Below, piece after piece: positions 1 through 7,552 of a stretch of 64,000 nucleotides of DNA. The notes below the pieces were generated by a model, which did no database searches, had not been told where the DNA came from, and saw only the letters and a program-made list of their open reading frames with translations. Numbering within the stretch: position 1 is the first letter of the stretch; every line of letters begins with the position of its first letter. The stretch is from the NCBI GenBank assembly GCA_964473485.1, contig CAYYPH010000021.1, positions 1 to 64,000 of the forward strand, written 5' to 3'. The stretch comes from CAIVAT01 sp964473485. GTDB taxonomy: Bacteria > Bacteroidota > Bacteroidia > Bacteroidales > FEN-979. Both the position numbers and the translations under genes were made by a program.

Positions 1-3000
1 GGTCGTTATGCTGTCGAAACACAGGCTCAGGGATACAGGCGGAGCCAGGGAACCGCTCATGACAATCTTGTTGGAGACGGCAGGGTTTGATGAAACGCAA
101 ACCAGGTTGGAGGTCATCACGCAACGTACGCTGTCATTGTCGGAGGGATTGTAGGTGAATGACGGCGAATTGCTCCCTGCATTGACCCCGTTCACTTTCC
201 ATTGATACATGGGCGTCGTTCCGCCGTTCCCGGGAGCGGCAGTGAACACTGCCGGGGTTCCAGGACAAAACGGGTTAGGATTGGCTGCAATGGCGACCGA
301 AGCGGGAAGACCGGGGTTGCCGGTCAAAGTGATGCTGTTCGATACGGCCGGGTTGCCCGAAACACACAGAAGCGATGAGGTCAGAAGGCAGGTGACGACA
401 TCGCCTGAAACAGGGTTATAGGTAAAGACCGGGGCATTGACTCCGGCATTGACCCCGTTTATCTTCCACTGATATGCAGCCGCCGGACCGCCGTTGGCTG
501 GGGATGCGGTAAAGTTCACCGGTGTCCCTATACAGAATGGATTTGACGATGCTGAGATAGAAACGCTCACCGGAAGCTCAGGGTTTACGATCATGGTCAC
601 CGCCGGCGAAATGGCGGGGTTGCCGGAAGTGCAAGTCTCAGACGAAATGAGACTGCAGACGACAGCATCATTGTTCAGGGGAACATAGGTATAAACCGGG
701 CTGTTGGTTCCTGCGGGGATCCCGTTCACCTTCCATTGATATGACGGCACCGATCCGCCATTGACAGGAACGGCAGTGAAGGTAACCGGTGTCCCTGCAC
801 AAACATTATTGGCGGAAGCGGACACGGCAACACTTACCGGCAAAAGGGGATTGACCGACATCGATATCGTGTTCGATGTTGCGGGATTGTTTGAAATACA
901 AACCGTCAATGACGAAGTGAGAATGCACTGCACCTGGTTGCCGTTTGCAGGTGCATAACTGTACACAGCGCTGTTGCCCCCGGCAATGACTCCGTTTACC
1001 TTCCACTGGTACACGGGAGAAGCGCCGGGGTTGATCGGAATGGCAGTGAACGAAACTGGTGTTCCCGAGCAAACATTATTGACTGAAGCGGAAATGGATA
1101 CTTTGGCCGAATCGCCCGGGTTCACCGTAACGGTGAAATCTACGGGAGTCCCGCTGCAACTGCCTACCTTGGGAGTAACCGAATAGGCAACGACTCCTGC
1201 AACGGGCAATGTATTGGTCAAAACCTGGTTGATCACCAGCCCTGAATCGGCGCTGAAACCCGTGACCGTGCCCGAAGTCAGCGATGCAGTCCAGTGAAAC
1301 ATCGTACCGGAAACATTGGATAAAAGAAGGATGTTGGTGCTTTCCCCCGAGCAAATGGATTTGGTCAATTGGGTGTTGGTGACCTGGGGAACAGGTGTCG
1401 TGAGAAGCTGAACGGTGTCATATCCTGAGCAGTTGTTCGAATTGGTCACTTGAACGCTGTAATTGGCAGCAATACCCGTTGTGAATGTCTGATTTGTGCC
1501 GACAACGATCCCAGTTCCGAGGTTCTTCCATTCATAGTTGCAACCCGAACAAAAACCGGCATCGAAGGATGTAGAACTGCCGGTACAAATCGTTCTGTCG
1601 GGACCCAACAACGGAGCAGGACTTGGATAAATGGTGATAGTTCGCCAGGTCGTATCAGTGCGATTATCATTGTGTCGAACGTAAAGTTCAATCGTGTAGG
1701 TCCCAGGGTTGGAAAATAAATGTGAGGGGGCAGCGAGATTAGAAATGTTGGCCCCTCCCGAGGCAGGATCCCCGAAATTCCACCGAATCGTGTCTGCCGG
1801 AGGCCAAATGTCACCGGAAAAATTCATGGAGTCAGACTTACATCCGGTACCTGAATAATGAAGGTAGGCCTTATATTTCTGAAGAAATTGTGGAAATCCT
1901 TGAAGCCCTATTGTATTCAATCCGATAACATTTTTCTGAAAATAACATAATGTCCCTGAAACATCAGGATCATTGATTACTGAAATTGAATCATTATCTA
2001 CATCTTTAGATATATATATTTTATCATCTCTGGCTAACTGAATAAAACCTCTAATCCAGCTTATTGAATCTATAATTGTTGAGTTAAGGATAAACGATGC
2101 AGAGTCATTGATACTTGGATCAAATTGCACTAATAAAGGAGGTGGTGGAAGATTGCTTTCGCGATGGAGAATACAGTACAAGTAATTAGCTTTCTTTGAA
2201 TATGCGGCATCATAAAATATGTACGGAAAATGATTGTGTTGATATTTAATTTTGAATTTTGGGGTCACAACACCTGTTTGATTATTAAAATTACATACCT
2301 CTAAAATGGAATCATATCTATATGTCGTAATCAAGTACTTACCGTCCTGCGAGATTTTCGTTACCCCAGCGCCAATATATTTCCCCATTGTTGGTTGGGG
2401 AATAGGAGTAATCAGGGAGTTACTGACTACAGGATTTGGATCTAGACCAGTTCCAGTAATTTTATAAGAAAGATATGAGTTTGGAGAAATATTGCGCACA
2501 ACGAGCCAGACTCCTTTGTTATCATGAGATCTCGTTCCGGTAAACCAGTTACAAGTGTTTTGGGTGTTAGGAACGGTAATATTTTTCATTCCGGGAACTA
2601 CAGCCCCCAGTCCTCCACTGAGACTCATATCAATCACTGAATAATATAATCCTTGAGGATAGGGAGGCCAATTATAAGATCCTAGGGTAAAAAGATAATA
2701 TTTTAATGGGTCGGTCAGATTTGGTATGGTAAAACATGGCTGAGAATTTCCACTGCAATTATATAATAATGTCCCGTTCGTCATAAATACATTATTTTTA
2801 TTCCAAACGTCATATCCATCGGAATAAAATAGTAATGCACCAATGGAATCTGAGACCGTAACAGGAGCCCCGCTGCAAAACATTGCACAGTTTGAAACGG
2901 GGACCGGAGGAAGAGAGTTAAAATCAAGACCAGCGAAATATCCAAATCTCCACTGGTTCCATTCCCCTTGAGAGAATAGTGAATAAGGCAAAATCAAAAA

Positions 3001-3021
3001 TAAAATGATTATTCCTTTCAT
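1..3021 (-). CDS. Large secreted Ig-like repeat protein, C-terminus outside window
   Basis: The frame is open from the ATG at 3021 to the window edge (1,007 codons, no stop), so the C-terminus is missing. Residues 1-18 form a signal peptide (MKGIIILFLILPYSLFSQ). The following block has the motifs FAGLDFNS and LLFYSDGYDVWNKN, seen at the start of many Bacteroidota surface proteins that end in a type B T9SS (gliding-motility-like) sorting domain. A PKD-like motif, WNFGDPASGG, lies near residue 415. Then come at least four Ig-like repeats of about 89 residues, each with YQWKVNG or YQWKING; these motifs recur near nucleotides 1000, 731, 463 and 198, a period of about 267 bases. Export by T9SS and a surface or adhesive role are inferred, since the sorting domain is not in view. 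It may lie just outside the mobile island or be cargo; the left island border is unresolved. Confidence 0.85.
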   Translation of the reverse strand, partial: MKGIIILFLILPYSLFSQGEWNQWRFGYFAGLDFNSLPPVPVSNCAMFCSGAPVTVSDSIGALLFYSDGYDVWNKNNVFMTNGTLLYNCSGNSQPCFTIPNLTDPLKYYLFTLGSYNWPPYPQGLYYSVIDMSLSGGLGAVVPGMKNITVPNTQNTCNWFTGTRSHDNKGVWLVVRNISPNSYLSYKITGTGLDPNPVVSNSLITPIPQPTMGKYIGAGVTKISQDGKYLITTYRYDSILEVCNFNNQTGVVTPKFKIKYQHNHFPYIFYDAAYSKKANYLYCILHRESNLPPPPLLVQFDPSINDSASFILNSTIIDSISWIRGFIQLARDDKIYISKDVDNDSISVINDPDVSGTLCYFQKNVIGLNTIGLQGFPQFLQKYKAYLHYSGTGCKSDSMNFSGDIWPPADTIRWNFGDPASGGANISNLAAPSHLFSNPGTYTIELYVRHNDNRTDTTWRTITIYPSPAPLLGPDRTICTGSSTSFDAGFCSGCNYEWKNLGTGIVVGTNQTFTTGIAANYSVQVTNSNNCSGYDTVQLLTTPVPQVTNTQLTKSICSGESTNILLLSNVSGTMFHWTASLTSGTVTGFSADSGLVINQVLTNTLPVAGVVAYSVTPKVGSCSGTPVDFTVTVNPGDSAKVSISASVNNVCSGTPVSFTAIPINPGASPVYQWKVNGVIAGGNSAVYSYAPANGNQVQCILTSSLTVCISNNPATSNTISMSVNPLLPVSVAVSASANNVCAGTPVTFTAVPVNGGSVPSYQWKVNGIPAGTNSPVYTYVPLNNDAVVCSLISSETCTSGNPAISPAVTMIVNPELPVSVSISASSNPFCIGTPVNFTASPANGGPAAAYQWKINGVNAGVNAPVFTYNPVSGDVVTCLLTSSLLCVSGNPAVSNSITLTGNPGLPASVAIAANPNPFCPGTPAVFTAAPGNGGTTPMYQWKVNGVNAGSNSPSFTYNPSDNDSVRCVMTSNLVCVSSNPAVSNKIVMSGSLAPPVSLSLCFDSITT

Positions 3022-3332
3022 CGAAGAAGTTAATCCAATACAAAATTAAGCTATTGAAAGGAAGGTTTTTAAAGAATAGGGGCAAAATATCGAATTTCAT
3101 CGATATTTTGCCCCTATTGCATGTTTGAGGATATCTTCCTCCTTTGGTTTACCCCCCCCCTATTGTTAGGACTCATTTAGCGACGGTTGAACAAAACTAA
3201 ACATTTCGGTTTTATCTTTGCCAATGCACACATTAATATCGTCTTCAGGAAGGGCAGAGCGCCAATTTAGCCTCTGTCCTCTGAAGAAAAATTTTTGAAC
3301 GATTTTGTTTCCGTATGTATTTACGATACGAA
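3022..3332. other. Intergenic region with a perfect 19-bp inverted repeat
   Basis: No convincing gene. It holds a perfect inverted repeat with arms 3075-3093 and 3100-3118 and a 6-base loop, and a run of nine C near 3160. This is the candidate left part of the mobile island, but no copy of the right-end tRNA remnant is present here. Confidence 0.5.
3075..3118. repeat. Perfect 19-bp inverted repeat
   Basis: Arms of 19 bases (starting AATAGGGGC and ending GCCCCTATT) separated by ATTTCA. No U-run follows on either strand, so it is not an ordinary terminator. It sits about 55 bases upstream of the start of the large secreted protein gene. It could be an operator, part of a transfer origin, or an element end. 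Confidence 0.7.
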
Positions 3333-3368
3333 CAAAAAAAAGGAGTACCGCCCCCGGGGCGGTACTCC
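3333..3368 (-). terminator. Rho-independent terminator of the 141-aa gene
   Basis: A 13-base-pair GC-rich palindrome (3342-3354 with 3356-3368) is followed on the minus strand by a run of eight T (3333-3340). It lies just after the stop of the gene at 3375-3800. Confidence 0.9.
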
Positions 3369-3374
3369 CAAACC

Positions 3375-3800
3375 TCAGAAGGTGATCTTTTCCTCTGCCT
3401 CAGCGATGCTTGCATCGAAGGCCGTTTTAAGGAACTCGATCACCTTTTTGATACCCGGGGTGAAACTGGTGGTGAAGACATTTCCGTCGGAATCGTTCAA
3501 CCGCATGGAGCAGTTAAAATCATTGGAGGCTGTCTGGAAACGCTCCAGTTCGCTGCGGGTCTGCACCAGTTTGGCCCTCTTTTCGATGACCAGTTGCAGG
3601 TTCTCCACTTTGAGGATCCGCTCAACCAGGGTCATCTCTTTCTTGACTTCTGGAGAAGGAGGAACCGGAATTTGGATGGCTTCCTCTGCCGGCGGGATAA
3701 CTGCCTGGGGAACTTCCGCTACCGCTGTTCCGTTACCGTTCCCGTTTCCACCATTCTTTCCGGTGATCTGCTTTGCAATTTCTGCTACTACTTTTGTCAT
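3375..3800 (-). CDS. Hypothetical protein, first gene of leading-region-like block
   Basis: 141 residues and no recognised domain. The N-terminus carries a GNGNGNG stretch, then a Pro/Glu-rich linker (residues about 30-50), then a charged helical stretch that could form a coiled coil (residues about 55-95: VERILKVENLQLVIEKRAKL and what follows), and a C-terminal segment. It has its own terminator (3333-3368) and its own upstream inverted-repeat promoter element (3855-4004), so it is a free-standing transcription unit. Its leader shares a 40-bp repeat with the truncated gene at 4373-4540. The position suggests a small accessory protein expressed on transfer; no function can be assigned. Confidence 0.75.
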   Translation of the reverse strand: MTKVVAEIAKQITGKNGGNGNGNGTAVAEVPQAVIPPAEEAIQIPVPPSPEVKKEMTLVERILKVENLQLVIEKRAKLVQTRSELERFQTASNDFNCSMRLNDSDGNVFTTSFTPGIKKVIEFLKTAFDASIAEAEEKITF

Positions 3801-3810
3801 GATGTTTGCT

Positions 3811-3850
3811 CATGCCCTTGAGACTTATTATGGCTTCTGGCACGCCGGTT
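3811..3850 (-). repeat. Leader repeat copy 1
   Basis: 40 bp directly upstream of the ATG at 3800, 35/40 identical to 4551-4590, which lies directly upstream of another small gene. Both copies sit 10 bases in front of an ATG followed by ACA, which suggests a shared 5' leader or duplicated gene start. Confidence 0.8.
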
Positions 3851-3854
3851 AAAG

Positions 3855-4004
3855 AAATTCATGCCAACGAAAACAACCGGAATGAAAATTCTGGAACAAA
3901 GGTTCGGGTCACGATTTCCTGCCAGGGAAATCTGAATGAACCCGGAGGGCGAAGCCTTTAGTGACACGATATTTTCATGAGGTTAACTTTGCCAGGAATT
4001 TGAG
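3855..4004 (-). promoter_or_regulatory. Inverted-repeat promoter element, copy 0 (candidate single-strand promoter)
   Basis: Imperfect long inverted repeat with outer arms 3855-3867 and 3989-4004 and a central hairpin at 3901-3942 (stem GATTTCC/GGAAATC inside GGTTC/GAACC). The distal arm carries GTGAC-N18-TAACTTTGC on the plus strand, a good Bacteroidota -33/-7 pair that in duplex DNA points away from the gene. Its near edge is 55 bases from the start of the 141-aa gene. It aligns with the copies at 4247, 5545 and 8317. The structure is seen in the sequence; the single-strand promoter role is inference. Confidence 0.65.
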
Positions 4005-4056
4005 TAACCAGCGCTTTGATGATCGGAAGCAATCTTTGAGATGGTTTTGCGAGCAT

Positions 4057-4083
4057 AAAAAAAGGGCCGGGTTTCCCCGGTCC
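4057..4083 (-). terminator. Terminator of the 44-aa gene
   Basis: GC-rich stem (GGGACCGGGG/CCCGGCCC on the minus strand) followed by seven T, directly after the stop at 4088. Confidence 0.85.
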
Positions 4084-4087
4084 CGAA

Positions 4088-4222
4088 TCATTTGATCATT
4101 CTGAGGAATTCTTTCCATTCGAATTCCAGTCTTGCCGGATTCGATTTTTGCATTTCGGTGCAGTAGCCTTCATAATAGATCGAATCCATCTGGTTGACAA
4201 AAAGTTCATAGTAGCGTTCCAT
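4088..4222 (-). CDS. Small 44-residue protein
   Basis: ATG at 4222 to TGA at 4088, giving MERYYELFVNQMDSIYYEGY and a C-terminus ending EWKEFLRMIK. It is acidic and aromatic-rich, probably a small helical protein. Support for it being real: it lies exactly between an inverted-repeat promoter element (4247-4420) and a strong terminator two bases after the stop region, the same layout as its neighbours. No family recognised. Small proteins of this size are common in leading regions of mobile elements; the function is unknown. Confidence 0.65.
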   Translation of the reverse strand: MERYYELFVNQMDSIYYEGYCTEMQKSNPARLEFEWKEFLRMIK

Positions 4223-4246
4223 GGTGCGTGAGATTTAGCGTTAATG

Positions 4247-4420
4247 ATTGAAATTTTTGCCGAAGGCAGCCACCGAGGAAAATAAATAATGTCAATGGGT
4301 TAAGGTCAGATTTTGCAAATCTGAAAGAACCTGAAAGGCGCCGGTTCCATCAGGAGGGCGCCCTTGACAGTTTTACAGCGTAGCGGATTTTGCCGCAGGT
4401 ACCTTTGCCAAAATTTCGAG
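4247..4420 (-). promoter_or_regulatory. Inverted-repeat promoter element, copy 1 (candidate single-strand promoter)
   Basis: Outer arms 4247-4261 and 4404-4420 (TTGAAATTTTTGCC against TTTGCCAAAATTTCGAG). Central hairpin 4298-4331 (GGTT/AACC outside, CAGATTT/AAATCTG inside). The distal arm has TTGACA and TACCTTTGC in the plus direction, with about 12 extra bases between them that can fold on themselves. It ends 25 bases upstream of the 44-aa gene. The distal arm also forms the 3' end of the truncated gene 4373-4540. Confidence 0.65.
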
Positions 4421-4540
4421 TATTAAAACCGTGCGGGGGCCTATGATCTCTTCGCCTTTGCTGATCTTCTTCCCGCAGGTATGACATACACCGGGAAACT
4501 TCGCTTTGATCTGCCTCGGATCGCCTGAATAATGTGTCAT
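4373..4540 (-). CDS. Truncated zinc-ribbon-like small protein
   Basis: 55 codons. The first part, MTHYSGDPRQIKAKFPGVCH then TCGKKISKGEEII, resembles small zinc-ribbon proteins with CxxCG-K-I-KGE-I that normally continue with a second Cys pair. Here everything after EII is encoded by the distal arm of the repeat element 4247-4420, and no second Cys pair exists in any frame. It is therefore probably a 3'-truncated gene whose end was replaced when the element was inserted or recombined. Its leader (4551-4590) copies that of the 141-aa gene. It follows ArdC by 53 bases with no terminator between, so it may be co-transcribed. The family assignment is tentative. Confidence 0.5.
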   Translation of the reverse strand: MTHYSGDPRQIKAKFPGVCHTCGKKISKGEEIIGPRTVLILEILAKVPAAKSATL

Positions 4541-4550
4541 GAAAAATGCC

Positions 4551-4590
4551 CATGGCCTTGGGACTTATTGTGGCTTCTGCCGCGCCGGTT
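4551..4590 (-). repeat. Leader repeat copy 2
   Basis: 35/40 identical to 3811-3850, in front of the truncated zinc-ribbon gene. Unlike copy 1, it has no promoter element upstream; it abuts the ardC stop codon (4594). This suggests recombination joined a leader-plus-gene unit to the end of ardC. Confidence 0.8.
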
Positions 4591-4593
4591 GAT

Positions 4594-5490
4594 TTATGCG
4601 TGAATGAGCTCCTGCTGGGTGGTTTCCGGGGTTTCATCTACGATGGAGAAGACCGGTCTGCCCAGGATGTATTCAGCAGCTTTTTCAGCCCTGGATGCAG
4701 CCCAGACGATCAGTTTGTGATTCTCCCGCAGATGACCTGACCAGTTCTTGATATAGGCCGCTGTGTTTTGCAGATCGGAGAATCCGGCCACGTTTGCCAG
4801 GAAAGCGCTGCCAAGTTCGGCCACCAGTTCCTCTTTGGTGTAATTTTCATCACCGAATTTATTGCCGCGGCCTTCCGGGCGGTTAAGACGGCTCTCGTGC
4901 ATTGTCGAGTGAATTCCTTCATGATACAAAACCCGGTAAAAAGATTCTACCGTTGCAAACGTCGCCATCGGAGGCACGTGAATCTCATCAATTGAGGGAT
5001 AATAGCAGGGAGCATTGTCTGATTGATCGAAGATGATCCTGGGAGCATCCCTGAAGCCCTGAATAATCTGTTCGGCTTCCATGACCGGCTGACCCGGAGC
5101 TGTTCCGTTCATCTTGTCGATCTTCTGCTTGCCGATCTCGTCGAAATGTGCCTGATCGGTGTTGAAAACATGATAGTAGCGCAGGAGATACTTTGTTTTC
5201 TCTTCCAGCGTAACCGGATCAGTGCTTTGAAGCCGCTTCCAGAAGACGACCAAGGTTGACTTTTCACCCTTACGGACACTGCCACCATTGGATCTGATCT
5301 GCTGAAAAGTGCCGTAAACCCGGCTTTGGAAGTGATCGTTGGCCAGCATCAGCCGGTTTATACCCCGATAGATGTGTCCATTGAGGCTCACCGGGAAAAC
5401 CGTGCGCCACATTTGCTGCCAACTGCCGCAACTTTCAAGGTTGGCGATGATCTTTTCGGTGATCGCTGCATAGATTTCTGATTTGATCAT
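4594..5490 (-). CDS. ardC: ArdC-like antirestriction protein (ssDNA-binding + zincin metallopeptidase)
   Basis: 298 residues from the ATG at 5490. An in-frame ATG at 5535 also exists, but the family usually starts near MIKSEIYAAITEKIIANLE. Residues 1-120 match the ArdC N-terminal ssDNA-binding domain (WRTVFPVSLNGHIYRGINRL, GGSVRKGEKST). The C-terminal part is the polyvalent-protein zincin peptidase domain, with the metal motif HEGIH at 190-194 and EELVAE at 220-225. ArdC proteins protect incoming single-stranded plasmid DNA against host restriction in the recipient. The gene stands behind inverted-repeat element copy 2 (5545-5716), consistent with a leading-region antidefence gene. The active-site residues look intact. 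Confidence 0.9.
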   Translation of the reverse strand: MIKSEIYAAITEKIIANLESCGSWQQMWRTVFPVSLNGHIYRGINRLMLANDHFQSRVYGTFQQIRSNGGSVRKGEKSTLVVFWKRLQSTDPVTLEEKTKYLLRYYHVFNTDQAHFDEIGKQKIDKMNGTAPGQPVMEAEQIIQGFRDAPRIIFDQSDNAPCYYPSIDEIHVPPMATFATVESFYRVLYHEGIHSTMHESRLNRPEGRGNKFGDENYTKEELVAELGSAFLANVAGFSDLQNTAAYIKNWSGHLRENHKLIVWAASRAEKAAEYILGRPVFSIVDETPETTQQELIHA

Positions 5491-5544
5491 TGGATTTGCC
5501 GCTGCCCTGCGGTCTTTTCTTGGTATCTGGCCCACCAGGTTAAA

Positions 5545-5716
5545 CTTGAAATTTTAGCCAGGGAGCAATACCGAGAAAAATAAATAATGTCAGGGGTTTG
5601 GGTCAGATTGGCACAATCTGAATAAACCTGAAAGGCGCCGGTTCCTAAAAGAGGGCGCCCTTGACAGTTTTACAGCGAAGCGGATTTTTCGCAGGTAATT
5701 TTGCGGAAATTTCGAG
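5545..5716 (-). promoter_or_regulatory. Inverted-repeat promoter element, copy 2 (candidate single-strand promoter of ardC)
   Basis: Outer arms CTTGAAATTTTAGC (5545-5558) and GCGGAAATTTCGAG (5703-5716). Central hairpin 5595-5628 with GGTTT/AAACC and CAGATT/AATCTG stems. The distal arm reads TTGACA then TAATTTTGC on the plus strand. The near arm has an imperfect CTG-N20-TATTGCTC toward ardC. It ends 55 bases before the ardC ATG. It is about 85 percent identical to copy 1 in its distal half. Confidence 0.65.
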
Positions 5717-5742
5717 GTTAGACAGGCTAGGAGGACCCTGCC

Positions 5743-6549
5743 TTACTTTGTATGCAGTTTTTTCAAATGCCGCGTTACTTCCCGTTCCACTTTTTCAAAA
5801 TCGGGCAGATCGTGTATTTGTTCACTGAGGGTCGTTTTCCATCGGGCCTTGTATTGTGGAATCCGTTCGTCCAGTTTTGAATGAAAGTCATCAGCTGACA
5901 ACCCTTTGCTGATGCACTTATTCGAGAATTCCCTGATCAGGAAATCAACGTCCATTCCATGCTCTTCAAGGAGATACCAGATATCATAGAAATCACGTGC
6001 CTGCATGCGTTGCATAACTGATCTCAGTTTTTCCACGAGCACCTCATCCAATTGATAACACAAAAGTTCGTGAGGTTCCAAATCTGAATATCCGAGAAAA
6101 GAAGGTTTTCTGACAGGCTTGAATTCCAATTTTTCGCTTTTCGAAATATCAACTTTCACTTTTTTGTTGCTGCCAAGACCTCCTAACGGGCCAACATATC
6201 CGATATAAAAGTTAATTCCTCCATCCTCGTGTTCATTGTTGTCAATGATTTCAAGCGGGATGTTGGCTTCATTGCGTACAAATTCGAAAGTCTCCCTAAA
6301 CCAGGAAAATATCTGATCATTGCTTACCTGGTCATCAAGCAAAGTAAAGTCGAGGTCCTCGGAAAATCTGTAATCCTCAAAATAAAATTTCTTCAGGACG
6401 GTTCCACCCTTGAATGCCATGATACCGGAAAGCCGGTCATGGTGTGCAATTCCATTCAAAATCCACGACAGAACGTAATCTTTTTCGATCTGTTGGTCGC
6501 GTACTCCTGCACCTCGAGCAATGCGTTGTATTTCTCCGGGTCGTATCAT
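5743..6549 (-). CDS. abiEii: AbiEii-type nucleotidyltransferase toxin
   Basis: 268 residues, the usual size for the AbiEii toxin family (DNA polymerase beta-like nucleotidyltransferase). The signature FKGGTVLKKF (GGT at 48-50) followed by FSEDLDFTL (SEDLDF at 63-68) gives the G-S/T and D-x-D catalytic motifs. In type IV AbiE systems this protein blocks growth, giving abortive infection against phage, and is held in check by AbiEi. Its start overlaps the stop of the antitoxin gene by four bases (ATGA at 6546-6549), the classic translationally coupled layout. It ends 26 bases before inverted-repeat element copy 2. It is the defence cargo of the island. Confidence 0.92.
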   Translation of the reverse strand: MIRPGEIQRIARGAGVRDQQIEKDYVLSWILNGIAHHDRLSGIMAFKGGTVLKKFYFEDYRFSEDLDFTLLDDQVSNDQIFSWFRETFEFVRNEANIPLEIIDNNEHEDGGINFYIGYVGPLGGLGSNKKVKVDISKSEKLEFKPVRKPSFLGYSDLEPHELLCYQLDEVLVEKLRSVMQRMQARDFYDIWYLLEEHGMDVDFLIREFSNKCISKGLSADDFHSKLDERIPQYKARWKTTLSEQIHDLPDFEKVEREVTRHLKKLHTK

Positions 6550-7367
6550 GTGAAAATAGCTGACTTAATGGTCTCTGATTCTACATTTTGCCTGATACTC
6601 CATCGGCTTCTCATTTTACCTGTCCCAGGCAATCCGGGATCCAACAGAACATAAGATGTCGTTTTTTTGTTTTGCAAATCATCAATAATGCCAGTATGGA
6701 TTTCAAACAGTTCAAGAAGAAAACCCAGGCGCTTGATAACAGCTTGCGATTTGAATCGTGTAGCGTAGACAAGAAGTTTATTGAAGTCTATTTTATTTTT
6801 AGAAGCTTCAAGTGCTTTTGCAATTTCAACGATTCCTCCGGCATATTCGGGCCGGAACAAACAATCAATAATTGTCTTCTCCAGATCGGAACACTGAACT
6901 TGAGTGAAATTGTCAATCCACATTTTCCGGGCGCCAAAAAAATGATCTTCATTATGGAAAATGAACTGGAATGTGACTTGCCTGATTGTGATTGAAGACG
7001 GTCTGATTTGTCTTGAAACGACGATTTGCTCTTTCAGCGATGGTTGTGTGATGAGACTGTGAATTTGCAATGCCGAATAATAACCTACATAATGGCCGAT
7101 ATCTCCAATCAGGTACCCGGCGATATTGTGCCAATCGGGCATAAAGGTATCTGCATCCTGATCGTATGGAATCAAGTAATACACACCTTCTTTCAGACGC
7201 ATCAGCAATCCTCTTTTTGTCATATCACTGAGCAGTTCCTTCACTGCGCTCTCATTCGCGTGCGGAAACACCTTAAAAGCCTCGGCATACTCAAAACAAA
7301 CCCGGTTCAATCCAAAAAAATAGGAAAGAAGTTCATTCGATTGTGTAGAGATGTTTTTACGTCTCAT
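6546..7367 (-). CDS. abiEi: AbiEi-type antitoxin and transcriptional autorepressor
   Basis: 273 residues with an N-terminal winged-helix region (residues about 1-75: LSDMTKRGLLMRLKEGVYYL) and the C-terminal antitoxin domain with GYYSALQIHSLI and the conserved SDLEKTIIDCL segment. AbiEi neutralises AbiEii and represses the operon by binding inverted repeats at the promoter. Two copies of the 17-base palindrome GTCAGGTTAAACCTGAC lie upstream (7377-7393 and 7465-7481), as expected for an autoregulated operon. ATG at 7367, ten bases downstream of the first operator. Confidence 0.92.
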   Translation of the reverse strand: MRRKNISTQSNELLSYFFGLNRVCFEYAEAFKVFPHANESAVKELLSDMTKRGLLMRLKEGVYYLIPYDQDADTFMPDWHNIAGYLIGDIGHYVGYYSALQIHSLITQPSLKEQIVVSRQIRPSSITIRQVTFQFIFHNEDHFFGARKMWIDNFTQVQCSDLEKTIIDCLFRPEYAGGIVEIAKALEASKNKIDFNKLLVYATRFKSQAVIKRLGFLLELFEIHTGIIDDLQNKKTTSYVLLDPGLPGTGKMRSRWSIRQNVESETIKSAIFT

Positions 7368-7376
7368 AGTAATTCA

Positions 7377-7393
7377 GTCAGGTTAAACCTGAC
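7377..7393. promoter_or_regulatory. AbiEi operator, proximal copy
   Basis: Odd-centred perfect palindrome GTCAGGTTAAACCTGAC, 10 bases upstream of the abiEi start. Identical to the core of the distal operator; the centres are 88 bases apart. Binding by AbiEi is inferred from characterised AbiE systems. Confidence 0.75.
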
Positions 7394-7449
7394 CACAATG
7401 ATACAAATAATAATTGAGATGAAGTGCAATTGGACGTAAATAAATTATG

Positions 7450-7496
7450 TTTCATATCATATTAGTCAGGTTAAACCTGACTAATATGATATGAAA
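7450..7496. promoter_or_regulatory. AbiEi operator, distal copy inside a 47-bp perfect palindrome
   Basis: A perfect odd-centred palindrome of 47 bases centred on 7473; its core 7465-7481 is the same 17-mer as the proximal operator. On the minus strand it lies 83-129 bases upstream of abiEi, a likely promoter/operator region. It is also near the radC terminator but lacks a U-run. Confidence 0.8.
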
Positions 7497-7520
7497 AGTA
7501 AATTTTGATAGTAGTTAATA

Positions 7521-7546
7521 GAAAAAAGCCCCGGTTTTCCGGGGCC
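7521..7546 (-). terminator. radC terminator
   Basis: Stem GGCCCCGG/CCGGGGC with an AAAA loop, followed on the minus strand by six T, just after the radC stop at 7553. Confidence 0.9.
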
Positions 7547-7552
7547 TTAAAA

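Noticed and set aside
806..1814. Open frames on both strands inside the first 2 kb
   Set aside because: They are shadows of the long Ig-like repeat gene, whose frame is open without interruption.
7450..7496. The 47-bp palindrome as a terminator
   Set aside because: It is AT-rich with no U-run, and its core is repeated at the abiEi start, which fits an operator.
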